Positions 1-7,355 of a stretch of DNA of 64,000 nucleotides are shown here, piece after piece. How positions within the stretch are numbered: position 1 is the first letter of the stretch; each line of letters opens with the position of its first letter. The notes beneath the pieces were generated by a model that saw nothing but the letters and a program-made list of their open reading frames with translations, had not been told where the DNA came from and made no database searches. This DNA is from Aquicoccus porphyridii. Its GTDB lineage: Bacteria; Pseudomonadota; Alphaproteobacteria; Rhodobacterales; Rhodobacteraceae. The DNA is taken from NCBI RefSeq assembly GCF_008369105.1, contig NZ_VINQ01000002.1:229298-293297 (forward strand), read 5' to 3'. Both the position numbers and the translations under genes were made by a program.

Positions 1-1945
1 GGCTTTGCCATTGCCCGTAAACCCTTCTGTTTCCAGCAAAACTTATCGTGCAAAGCTCCTCCGCCCGGGTGATTCCGACATAGGCGAGACGCCGCTCTTC
101 CTCCAATCCCTTGATCCCGTTTTCGTCCATCGAGCGCTGCGACGGAAACAGCCCATCCTCCCATCCCGGCAGGAACACCGCCGGAAACTCCAGCCCCTTG
201 GCGCCGTGCAGCGTCATGATCGAAACCTTCTCGTCCTGCTCATCGCTGTCATTGTCCATGATCAGGCTGACATGCTCCAGGAATCCTTGCAAATTTTCAA
301 AAGATTCCAGCGCCTTGACCAGTTCCTTGAGGTTTTCGAGCCGCCCCGGCGCCTCGGGCGTCTTGTCGTTCTGCCACATCTCCGTGTAGCCGGATTCGTC
401 AAGGATGATCTCGGCCAGTTCCACATGGCTCAATTCCGGGCTACCCGCCATGCGCCCCCATCGGTCGAGCCCATCCAGAAGCCGCGCCAGTTCTACCGCA
501 CCTTTGCCCCCGATCCCTTTGGATTCAATCAGGATTCTCGCTCCATCCAAAAGCGACACGCCATTCGCCCGCGCCGCCTTCTGGATCTTTTGCTGGGCCA
601 CATCCCCCAACCCCCGCTTGGGCGTGTTGACGATCCGCTCAAAGGCAAGGCCATCATCGGGGCTCACCACCAGCCGGAAATAGGCCATCGCATCGCGGAT
701 CTCCAACCGCTCGTAAAACCGCGGCCCGCCGATCACGCGATAGGGCATTCCGATGGTCAGGAATCGGTCTTCAAACGCCCGCATCTGGTGCGACGCGCGC
801 ACCAGGATCGCGATTTCATTCAATGAAAACGGGCGGATACCACGGGTGCCCCGTTGCGACGCCTCGATCTCTTCACCGATCCAGCGCGCCTCTTCCTCGC
901 CGTCCCAATGGCCGATCAGGCGCACCTTCTCGCCCTCTTCCGTATCGGTCCAGAGATCCTTGCCCAACCGCCCCTCGTTGCCCCGGATCACCCCGGACGC
1001 GGCCTTGAGGATATGCGGGGTCGAGCGGTAATTCTGTTCCAGCCGCACCACCTTGGCGCCGGGAAAATCCTTTTCAAACCGAAGGATATTACCCACTTCC
1101 GCCCCGCGCCAGCCATAGATCGACTGATCATCGTCGCCCACGCAGCAAATGTTCTTGTGCCCGCCCGCAAGCAGCCGCAGCCACAGATACTGGGCCACGT
1201 TGGTATCCTGGTATTCATCCACCAGGACATAGCGGAACCAACGTTGATATTGCTCCAGAACATCCTGATGTTGCTGGAAAATCGTCACGACATGCAGCAG
1301 CAGGTCACCGAAATCCACCGCGTTGAGTTCCCTGAGCCGCACCTGGTATTGTGCGTAAAGTTCAGTGCCACGGTGATTATAGGCCCCCGCCTCGCCCGCC
1401 GGAACGCTCTGCGGTGTCCAGGCGCGGTTCTTCCAATGGTCGATGATCCCCGCCAATTGCCGCGCAGGCCAGCGTTTGTCATCTATGTTCGCCGCCGCAA
1501 CCAGTTGTTTCAAAAGGCGCAACTGGTCATCCTTGTCGAGAATGGTGAAATTCGACTTCAGGCCCACAAGCTCGGCATGACGGCGCAGCAGCTTGACACA
1601 GATCGAATGAAATGTTCCCATCCACCTCACGCCACCATCAATTCTATACGGCATTTTCGCGAGTCGATCTTGCATCTCCTTTGCGGCCTTGTTGGTAAAA
1701 GTCACCGCCAAAATCTGATCGCGACGCGCCCGCCCAGTGTTAATAAGGTGCGCGATCCGCGCCATCAGCGCCTTGGTCTTGCCCGTACCCGCCCCCGCCA
1801 GCATCAGAACCGGCCCGTCCAGCGCCTCGACCGCCTCGCGCTGCGCCGGGTTCAACTCATCGAGATAGGGCGCCGGGCGCGCGGCCATTGCCCGGGCCGA
1901 AAGCGGGGTGGCCGCAACCTCGTATTCTTCGTCAAATCTGTTCAT
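1..1945 (-). CDS. uvrD: UvrD/PcrA-type ATP-dependent DNA helicase (C-terminus beyond window)
   Basis: Superfamily 1A 3'-5' DNA helicase used in nucleotide excision and mismatch repair. 648 codons are visible, starting at ATG 1945 (protein begins MNRFDEEYEV); the C-terminal part lies beyond position 1. Visible motifs in order: Walker A AGAGTGKT, helicase motif II DEYQDTN, GDDDQSIYGWRGA (motif III), LEQNYRST (motif IV), MTLHGAKGLEF (motif V) and RRLAYVGITRA (motif VI), ending at the VYGQWQS stretch just after motif VI. What is missing is the short C-terminal tail of a protein that usually has about 720-800 residues. It is divergent from lldD across a 105-base gap that holds a LexA-type box, so damage induction is likely. 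Rep is the only realistic alternative name. Confidence 0.95.
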   Translation of the reverse strand, partial: MNRFDEEYEVAATPLSARAMAARPAPYLDELNPAQREAVEALDGPVLMLAGAGTGKTKALMARIAHLINTGRARRDQILAVTFTNKAAKEMQDRLAKMPYRIDGGVRWMGTFHSICVKLLRRHAELVGLKSNFTILDKDDQLRLLKQLVAAANIDDKRWPARQLAGIIDHWKNRAWTPQSVPAGEAGAYNHRGTELYAQYQVRLRELNAVDFGDLLLHVVTIFQQHQDVLEQYQRWFRYVLVDEYQDTNVAQYLWLRLLAGGHKNICCVGDDDQSIYGWRGAEVGNILRFEKDFPGAKVVRLEQNYRSTPHILKAASGVIRGNEGRLGKDLWTDTEEGEKVRLIGHWDGEEEARWIGEEIEASQRGTRGIRPFSLNEIAILVRASHQMRAFEDRFLTIGMPYRVIGGPRFYERLEIRDAMAYFRLVVSPDDGLAFERIVNTPKRGLGDVAQQKIQKAARANGVSLLDGARILIESKGIGGKGAVELARLLDGLDRWGRMAGSPELSHVELAEIILDESGYTEMWQNDKTPEAPGRLENLKELVKALESFENLQGFLEHVSLIMDNDSDEQDEKVSIMTLHGAKGLEFPAVFLPGWEDGLFPSQRSMDENGIKGLEEERRLAYVGITRAEELCTISFAGNRRVYGQWQS

Positions 1946-1986
1946 AACGAGCAGAGTAACGCGTCGTCACAGCAAGATAAAGGGAT

Positions 1987-2001
1987 GTTCGCCCCTTGTT
2001 C
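1987..2001. promoter_or_regulatory. LexA (SOS) box GTTC-N7-GTTC upstream of uvrD
   Basis: The sequence reads GTTC GCCCCTT GTTC, an exact match to the direct-repeat LexA operator described for Rhodobacter and other alphaproteobacteria. It lies 41 bases upstream of the uvrD start codon and 49 bases upstream of lldD. Since uvrD is a classical SOS gene, control of uvrD is the natural reading; an effect on lldD is possible but less likely. Confidence 0.7.
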
Positions 2002-2050
2002 CCTTGGTTTTCTGTGGACAAGCCCGCCCATCGCGCCAACAAATACGTGC

Positions 2051-3193
2051 ATGGATTTGCACACGAAATACCCGGGCCTGCCCGATCTTGCCACCCGCGC
2101 GCGTCAACGCATTCCGCATTTCGTCTTCGAGTATCTCGACAGCGGCACAGGCAGCGAAACGACCCTGCGCCGCAACCGGGAAAAACTCGACGAGGTGCTG
2201 TTTCACCCCTCGATCCTGCGCGGCACCATGACGCCCGAACTGTCGGTTAAACTTTTCGATAAGGAAATCGCGCTACCATTTGGCATCGCGCCGGTTGGCA
2301 TGTCCGGTCTGATCTGGCCCAATGCGGAAAAACTTCTGGCGAAAACTGCGGCGCGGGCGGGCATCCCCTATTGCCTCTCCACCGTCGCCAGTCAGACGCC
2401 CGAGGATGTCGCGCCCGTTCTGGGCGATCATGCCTGGTTTCAGCTTTACCCCCCCAAGGACCCCGGGGTGATGCGCGATCTGGTCGGACGGGTGAAAGAC
2501 GCCGGGTTCAAGGTCCTGGCGATGACAGTCGATGTGCCGGTCGCCTCGCGCCGCGAACGACAGACACGCTCGGGCCTGACCCAACCGCCGCGGCTCACTC
2601 CGCGGCTCCTGTGGCAGGTGATGCAACGCCCCGAATGGGCATTGGGCACGCTCAGACAAGGCCGCCCGCGGCTGAAAACGATTGAAACCTATGTCGATGA
2701 CAACCGCTCGCTGCCATCGACCGAACATATCGGCTACCTGCTGCGCACATCGCCCGACGCGGCCTACCTCGCCGCGCTGCGCGAGGCATGGGATGGGCCA
2801 CTTGTCCTCAAGGGTGTGATGGACCCGAACGAGGCAAAACATCTTGCAGATCAAGGTGTTGACGGGGTCTGGCTCTCGAACCACGCTGGTCGGCAATTCG
2901 ATGGTGCGCCTGCAAGCATCGAGGTTCTTCCCACGATGCGCGAAGCGACCGACCTGCCAATCATCTTCGACAGCGGCATCGCCGGAGGGCTCGACATCCT
3001 GCGGGCATTGGCGCTCGGTGCGGATTTCGTGATGATGGGCCGGGCCTGGCACTACGCGCTGGCGGCGCTCGGAACGCGCGGCCCCGACCACCTGCTCGAC
3101 ATGTTCACCCGCGATATCGTGTCGAACATGGGACAGATCGGCATCCAACGATTTACCGACCTTCCGTCGCGCCTTGTTCAAAACCGGTCGTGA
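2051..3193 (+). CDS. lldD: FMN-dependent L-lactate dehydrogenase / alpha-hydroxy-acid oxidase
   Basis: 380-residue TIM-barrel flavoprotein that oxidises L-lactate (or a related 2-hydroxy acid) to the 2-keto acid and passes electrons to the quinone pool at the inner membrane. Family marks: PFGIAPVGMSGL near the N-terminus, YCLSTVASQTPED, QLYPPKD, the FMN-binding LVLKGV stretch, the catalytic SNHAGRQFDG with His278, and FDSGIAGGLDILRALALGADFVMMGR for the phosphate site. The family usually has NHGGRQ; here the first Gly is Ala. The reading frame stays open far upstream, but that part is antisense to uvrD and not protein-like; ATG 2051 (MDLHTKYPGL) fits the family N-terminus. It sits beside pyruvate carboxylase, which could use its product. 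Substrate choice among 2-hydroxy acids cannot be settled from sequence. Confidence 0.88.
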   Translation: MDLHTKYPGLPDLATRARQRIPHFVFEYLDSGTGSETTLRRNREKLDEVLFHPSILRGTMTPELSVKLFDKEIALPFGIAPVGMSGLIWPNAEKLLAKTAARAGIPYCLSTVASQTPEDVAPVLGDHAWFQLYPPKDPGVMRDLVGRVKDAGFKVLAMTVDVPVASRRERQTRSGLTQPPRLTPRLLWQVMQRPEWALGTLRQGRPRLKTIETYVDDNRSLPSTEHIGYLLRTSPDAAYLAALREAWDGPLVLKGVMDPNEAKHLADQGVDGVWLSNHAGRQFDGAPASIEVLPTMREATDLPIIFDSGIAGGLDILRALALGADFVMMGRAWHYALAALGTRGPDHLLDMFTRDIVSNMGQIGIQRFTDLPSRLVQNRS

Positions 3194-3231
3194 ACGGGAC
3201 ACGGCCCAGACCGCCAATGTTACAGGAATAT

Positions 3232-3254
3232 TGCAGCACGTGTATTGCGCTGCA
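3232..3254. promoter_or_regulatory. inverted repeat TGCAGC-N11-GCTGCA upstream of pyc
   Basis: Perfect 6-base arms separated by 11 bases, in the 126-base gap between lldD and pyc, about 65 bases before the pyc start. The size and position fit a dimeric regulator site for pyruvate carboxylase; no regulator is identified and the arms are short enough to arise by chance in GC-rich DNA. Confidence 0.3.
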
Positions 3255-3319
3255 CTGCGGCATCACGCTAGCAATGCGTGTGAACCTGTATGTTCAAGGC
3301 TCGAGGGACCCAGCAAAAC

Positions 3320-6300
3320 ATGGCCGAATTCAACAAAATCCTCATCGCGAACCGGGGCGAAATCGCCATCCGCGTCATGCGTGCTGTCAACGAAATGGGC
3401 AAACGCACCGTCGCCGTCTTTGCCGAAGAGGACAAGTTATCGCTGCACCGGTTCAAAGCGGACGAAGCCTATCGCATCGGCGAAGGGCTCGGTCCGGTTG
3501 CCGCCTATCTCGCGATTGACGAAATCATCCGCGTGGCCAAGGCAAGCGGCGCCGACGCGATCCATCCGGGCTACGGGCTTCTCTCGGAAAACCCCGATTT
3601 CGTAGATGCTTGCGACCAGAATGGTATCGCCTTCATCGGCCCCAGGGCCGAGACCATGCGCGCCCTTGGTGACAAGGCCAGCGCACGGCGCGTGGCGGTT
3701 GAGGCCGGCGTGCCGGTGATCCCGGCGACCGAGGTTCTGGGTGACGATATGGACGCGATCCGCGCCGAGGCCGCCACGGTCGGCTATCCCTTGATGCTCA
3801 AGGCAAGCTGGGGTGGTGGCGGTCGCGGCATGCGCCCGATCACCAGGCCGGAAGAACTTGAGGAAAAGGTGCTCGAAGGCCGTCGCGAGGCCGAGGCCGC
3901 TTTTGGCAATGGCGAGGGCTACCTGGAAAAGATGATCACCCGCGCCCGCCATGTCGAGGTTCAGATTCTGGGCGACAAGCATGGCGGCATGTATCACCTT
4001 TTCGAGCGCGATTGCTCGGTCCAGCGCCGCAATCAGAAGGTCGTGGAACGTGCCCCCGCCCCCTATCTGACCGATCTTCAACGCACTGAGATCTGCGAGC
4101 TTGGCTACAAGATCTGCAAGCATGTGAATTACGAATGTGCCGGCACGGTCGAATTCCTGATGGATATGGACACCAGCCAGTTCTACTTCATCGAGGTGAA
4201 CCCGCGCGTGCAGGTCGAACATACCGTCACCGAAGAGGTGACGGGCATCGACATCGTTCGTGCGCAAATCCTTATCGCCGAAGGGAAAACCATCGCGGAG
4301 GCGACCGGAAAGCCCGACCAGGATCACGTCACCTTGAATGGTCACGCCCTGCAATGCCGGGTGACGACCGAAGACCCGCAGAACAACTTCATCCCCGATT
4401 ACGGCCGCATCACTGCCTATCGCTCGGCCACGGGCATGGGCATCCGGCTCGATGGCGGCACGGCCTATGCCGGTGGCGTGATCACGCGCTATTACGACAG
4501 CCTTCTGACCAAGATCACCGCGTGGGCACCGACACCTAAGATGGCCATCGCGAGGATGGATCGTGCGTTGCGCGAATTCCGTATTCGCGGGGTCTCGACC
4601 AATATTGCCTTTGTCGAGAACCTGCTGAAGCATCCGACGTTTCTGTCGAATGAATACACGACCAAGTTCATCGACGAGACGCCCGCGCTTTTCAATTTCA
4701 AGAAGCGCCGCGACAGGGGCACCAAGGTTCTGACCTATATCGCCGACATCTCGGTCAACGGTCATCCGGAAACCCAGGGCCGACCGAAACCGCCCGCCGG
4801 GATGAAGCCCCCGCGCCCGCCCCACGTGCCCGCGGGGCTCGCCCCTTTTGGCACCAAGAATCTGCTCGACGAAAAGGGCCCCCAGGCCGTCGCTGACTGG
4901 ATGAAAGCGCAAAGGCGGTTGCTGCTGACCGACACAACCATGCGCGACGGGCATCAATCGCTTCTGGCGACGCGGATGCGCTCGATCGACATGATCAAGA
5001 TCGCACCCGCCTATGCCGCGAACCTGCCACAGCTTTTCTCGGTCGAATGCTGGGGCGGCGCCACCTTCGATGTCGCCTATCGCTTCCTGCAGGAATGCCC
5101 GTGGCAGCGCCTGCGCGATTTGCGCACGCGCATGCCGAACCTGCTGACACAGATGCTTTTGCGCGCATCCAACGGGGTGGGCTATACCAACTACCCAGAC
5201 AATGTAGTGCAGGAATTCGTGCGCCAGGCAGCGGAAACCGGGATCGACGTTTTCCGCGTCTTCGACAGTCTCAACTGGGTCGAGAACATGCGCGTGGCCA
5301 TGGATGCGGTGGTCGAAAACGACCGAGTCTGCGAGGCGGCTATTTGCTATACCGGCGATATTCTCGACCCGGACCGCGCAAAGTACGACCTGAAATATTA
5401 TGTCGGCATGGCCAAGGAACTCGAAGCAGCAGGAGCGCATGTTCTGGGCCTCAAGGACATGGCCGGGCTCCTCAAACCATCCGCCGCGCGCGCCCTTTTC
5501 AAGGCGCTGAAGGAAGAGGTCGGGTTGCCGATCCACTTTCACACCCATGACACGAGCGGCATCGCCGGTGCCACCGTCCTGGCTGCGGCCGAGGCCGGAG
5601 TGGACGCCGCGGACGCTGCGATGGATGCGTTTTCCGGCGGCACTTCGCAGCCGTGCCTCGGTTCGATCGTCGAGGCACTGGCCCATAGCGAACGCGACAC
5701 CGGTCTCGACATCGCATCCATCCGCGAAATCTCTCACTATTGGGAAGCAGTTCGCACGCAATACAGTGCCTTCGAAAGCGGCCTTCAGGCTCCGGCGTCC
5801 GAGGTCTACCTGCACGAGATGCCAGGCGGCCAGTTCACCAACCTCAAGGCACAGGCGCGCTCGCTCGGGCTTGAAGAACGCTGGCCCGAAGTGGCGCAGG
5901 CCTATGCCGACGTGAACCGCATGTTCGGCGATATCGTCAAGGTCACGCCATCCTCCAAGGTCGTTGGCGACATGGCGTTGATGATGGTCAGCCAGGGTCT
6001 CAACCGTGCCGATGTCGAAGACCCCGAAACCGATGTCGCGTTCCCCGACTCGGTCATCGACATGATGCGCGGAAATCTTGGCCAACCACCGGGCGGATTT
6101 CCCCAAAGCATCGTCAAGAAGGTTCTCAAGACCGAAAAACCCAACAACGAACGCCCGGGCAAGCACCTTGCACCGGTCGACCTTGCCGCGGCACACAAGA
6201 AGCTCGCAGAGGAGTTGGAAGGCCTCAAGACCGATACCGAAGATCTCAATGGATACCTGATGTATCCCAAGGTTTTCCTCGACTACATGGGGCGCCACCG

Positions 6301-6766
6301 CATCTATGGCCCGGTGCGGACCCTGCCCACGAAAACCTTCTTTTACGGCATGGAACCCGGAGAAGAGATCAGCGCCGAAATTGATCCCGGCAAGACGCTC
6401 GAAATCCGGCTTCAGGCCATCGGCGAGACGGGCGAAGACGGCGATGTGAAGGTGTTTTTCGAACTGAATGGCCAGCCCCGCGTCATCCGTGTTCCGAACC
6501 GGCTTGTGAAAGCCCAGACTGCCGCGCGCCCAAAGGCCGAGGTCGGAAACCCGAACCATGTCGGCGCACCCATGCCCGGCGTCGTGGCCAGTGTCGTGGT
6601 TGCGGCGGGGCAGCCTGTCAAAGAGGGGGATCTTCTGTTGACCATCGAGGCCATGAAGATGGAAACCGGCATCCACGCGGAGCGCACCGGCACCGTTAAG
6701 TCGGTTCATGTCGCACCCGGCGGTCAGATCGATGCCAAGGATCTCTTGATCGAGTTGGAGGAATAG
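3320..6766 (+). CDS. pyc: pyruvate carboxylase (single-chain, biotin-dependent)
   Basis: 1148-residue cytoplasmic enzyme that carboxylates pyruvate to oxaloacetate with ATP and bicarbonate, the anaplerotic feed of the TCA cycle. Domains in order: biotin carboxylase (about 1-450; KILIANRGEIAIRV, HPGYGLLSENPDF, the ATP-grasp loop GGGGRGMR, FIEVNPRVQVEHTVTE), carboxyltransferase barrel (about 530-810; DTTMRDGHQSLLATRMR, WGGATFDVAYRFL, FRVFDSLNW, HFHTHDTSG), PYC_OADA region, and a biotinyl domain with the biotin attachment site EAMKMETG (Lys1113). Full length for the family. I start at ATG 3320, preceded by GAGGGA at 3303, rather than ten codons upstream. The gene stands alone and is followed by a stem with a T-run. 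Confidence 0.97.
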   Translation: MAEFNKILIANRGEIAIRVMRAVNEMGKRTVAVFAEEDKLSLHRFKADEAYRIGEGLGPVAAYLAIDEIIRVAKASGADAIHPGYGLLSENPDFVDACDQNGIAFIGPRAETMRALGDKASARRVAVEAGVPVIPATEVLGDDMDAIRAEAATVGYPLMLKASWGGGGRGMRPITRPEELEEKVLEGRREAEAAFGNGEGYLEKMITRARHVEVQILGDKHGGMYHLFERDCSVQRRNQKVVERAPAPYLTDLQRTEICELGYKICKHVNYECAGTVEFLMDMDTSQFYFIEVNPRVQVEHTVTEEVTGIDIVRAQILIAEGKTIAEATGKPDQDHVTLNGHALQCRVTTEDPQNNFIPDYGRITAYRSATGMGIRLDGGTAYAGGVITRYYDSLLTKITAWAPTPKMAIARMDRALREFRIRGVSTNIAFVENLLKHPTFLSNEYTTKFIDETPALFNFKKRRDRGTKVLTYIADISVNGHPETQGRPKPPAGMKPPRPPHVPAGLAPFGTKNLLDEKGPQAVADWMKAQRRLLLTDTTMRDGHQSLLATRMRSIDMIKIAPAYAANLPQLFSVECWGGATFDVAYRFLQECPWQRLRDLRTRMPNLLTQMLLRASNGVGYTNYPDNVVQEFVRQAAETGIDVFRVFDSLNWVENMRVAMDAVVENDRVCEAAICYTGDILDPDRAKYDLKYYVGMAKELEAAGAHVLGLKDMAGLLKPSAARALFKALKEEVGLPIHFHTHDTSGIAGATVLAAAEAGVDAADAAMDAFSGGTSQPCLGSIVEALAHSERDTGLDIASIREISHYWEAVRTQYSAFESGLQAPASEVYLHEMPGGQFTNLKAQARSLGLEERWPEVAQAYADVNRMFGDIVKVTPSSKVVGDMALMMVSQGLNRADVEDPETDVAFPDSVIDMMRGNLGQPPGGFPQSIVKKVLKTEKPNNERPGKHLAPVDLAAAHKKLAEELEGLKTDTEDLNGYLMYPKVFLDYMGRHRIYGPVRTLPTKTFFYGMEPGEEISAEIDPGKTLEIRLQAIGETGEDGDVKVFFELNGQPRVIRVPNRLVKAQTAARPKAEVGNPNHVGAPMPGVVASVVVAAGQPVKEGDLLLTIEAMKMETGIHAERTGTVKSVHVAPGGQIDAKDLLIELEE

Positions 6767-6767
6767 A

Positions 6768-6830
6768 GCGCGCCTCCCAAAGAGTGCCCGGCACAGGATC
6801 TTGAAAAACTTGGGCCGGGGCGCGTTTTTT
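6768..6830 (+). terminator. rho-independent terminator of pyc
   Basis: Beginning right after the pyc stop codon, CGCGCC (6769-6774) and CCCAA (6776-6780) pair with TTGGG (6810-6814) and GGCGCG (6819-6824) around a loop with its own small GTGCC/GGCAC hairpin. Six T residues follow at 6825-6830. Interrupted stem, but a good T-run. Confidence 0.65.
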
Positions 6831-6833
6831 CTC

Positions 6834-6862
6834 TTGCAGCCCCCGGTTAGATTTCATATCTC
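6834..6862 (+). promoter_or_regulatory. promoter of tRNA-Gly
   Basis: TTGCAG (6834-6839) and TATCTC (6857-6862) are separated by 17 bases, placing transcription start about 10 bases before the tRNA at 6879. The fit to the sigma-70 consensus is moderate. Confidence 0.5.
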
Positions 6863-6878
6863 CGCGTCACCCAAGGAC

Positions 6879-6953
6879 GCGGGCGTAGCTCAGGGGTAGA
6901 GCATTACCTTGCCAAGGTAAGGGTCGTGAGTTCGAATCTCATCGCCCGCTCCA
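6879..6953 (+). tRNA. tRNA-Gly (GCC)
   Basis: Complete cloverleaf of 75 bases with CCA encoded. Acceptor GCGGGCG (6879-6885) pairs with CGCCCGC (6943-6949), discriminator T6950, CCA 6951-6953. The anticodon arm TTACC/GGTAA closes the loop TTGCCAA with anticodon GCC at 6911-6913. The T-loop TTCGAAT is standard. It reads the GGC and GGT codons. No integrase or repeat of its 3' end is seen nearby. Confidence 0.97.
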
Positions 6954-6977
6954 ATTTTCCCAAGGGGGACCGAAAAA

Positions 6978-6997
6978 GGCGCGGTGATGACCGCGCC
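6978..6997. terminator. bidirectional terminator between tRNA-Gly and the RAM-domain gene
   Basis: Perfect 8-base stem GGCGCGGT/ACCGCGCC with loop GATG. It is flanked by CTTTTCGTTT on the + side and by five A residues on the other side (T5 on the - strand), so it can end both the rightward tRNA transcript and the leftward gene that stops at 7037. Confidence 0.75.
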
Positions 6998-7036
6998 CTT
7001 TTCGTTTATGATGACCTTGTTCTGCCCCTGTGAACG

Positions 7037-7276
7037 TCAGAACGCGTTGAAGGTCAGTGTCGTCAACGACCGTTCGATCCCTTCGATATCGAGCAACTTG
7101 TCATTGATGAATTTGCCCACATCCTGATCCTTGGGAATATACATTTTCAGGATCAGGTCATAATTTCCGCTGGTCGAATACAACTCCGAATGCACCTCGC
7201 GCAACACGATCTCCTCGGCCACCTTGTAGGTCGTTCCGGGTTTGCAGCGAAGTTGAACGAAAACACAAGAGCTCAT
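7037..7276 (-). CDS. stand-alone Lrp/AsnC ligand-binding (RAM) domain protein
   Basis: 79-residue protein made only of the effector-binding and dimerisation domain of Lrp/AsnC regulators (beta-alpha-beta-beta-alpha-beta fold), without a DNA-binding helix-turn-helix. The sequence CVFVQLRCKPGTTYKVAEEI, the SGNYDLILKMY core and the C-terminal LTTLTFNAF strand are typical. Such short forms are known to assemble into rings and can bind amino acids; here the ligand and partner are unknown. ATG 7276 is preceded by AAAGGGA at a good distance; a TTG one codon upstream is also possible. The gene is monocistronic, between a terminator and the divergent unlabelled gap to 7356. Confidence 0.82.
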   Translation of the reverse strand: MSSCVFVQLRCKPGTTYKVAEEIVLREVHSELYSTSGNYDLILKMYIPKDQDVGKFINDKLLDIEGIERSLTTLTFNAF

Positions 7277-7355
7277 CAAAGTCCCTTTCTTGCAGCGTCA
7301 TCAACAAACTGACACGCGCAAGGGCGCTGCACAATCCCCGTGCCGCCCGGCAATA

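Noticed and set aside
854-2050. N-terminal extension of the lactate dehydrogenase frame
   Set aside because: It is antisense to uvrD, where all helicase motifs are found; the family N-terminus starts at 2051.
3437-6709. 1090-codon open frame antisense to pyc
   Set aside because: It mirrors the pyruvate carboxylase codons, has no ribosome site or recognisable domain, and is the usual by-product of GC-rich third positions.
6879-6953. tRNA-Gly as an integration site
   Set aside because: No repeat of the tRNA 3' end, no integrase and no foreign-looking genes follow it.
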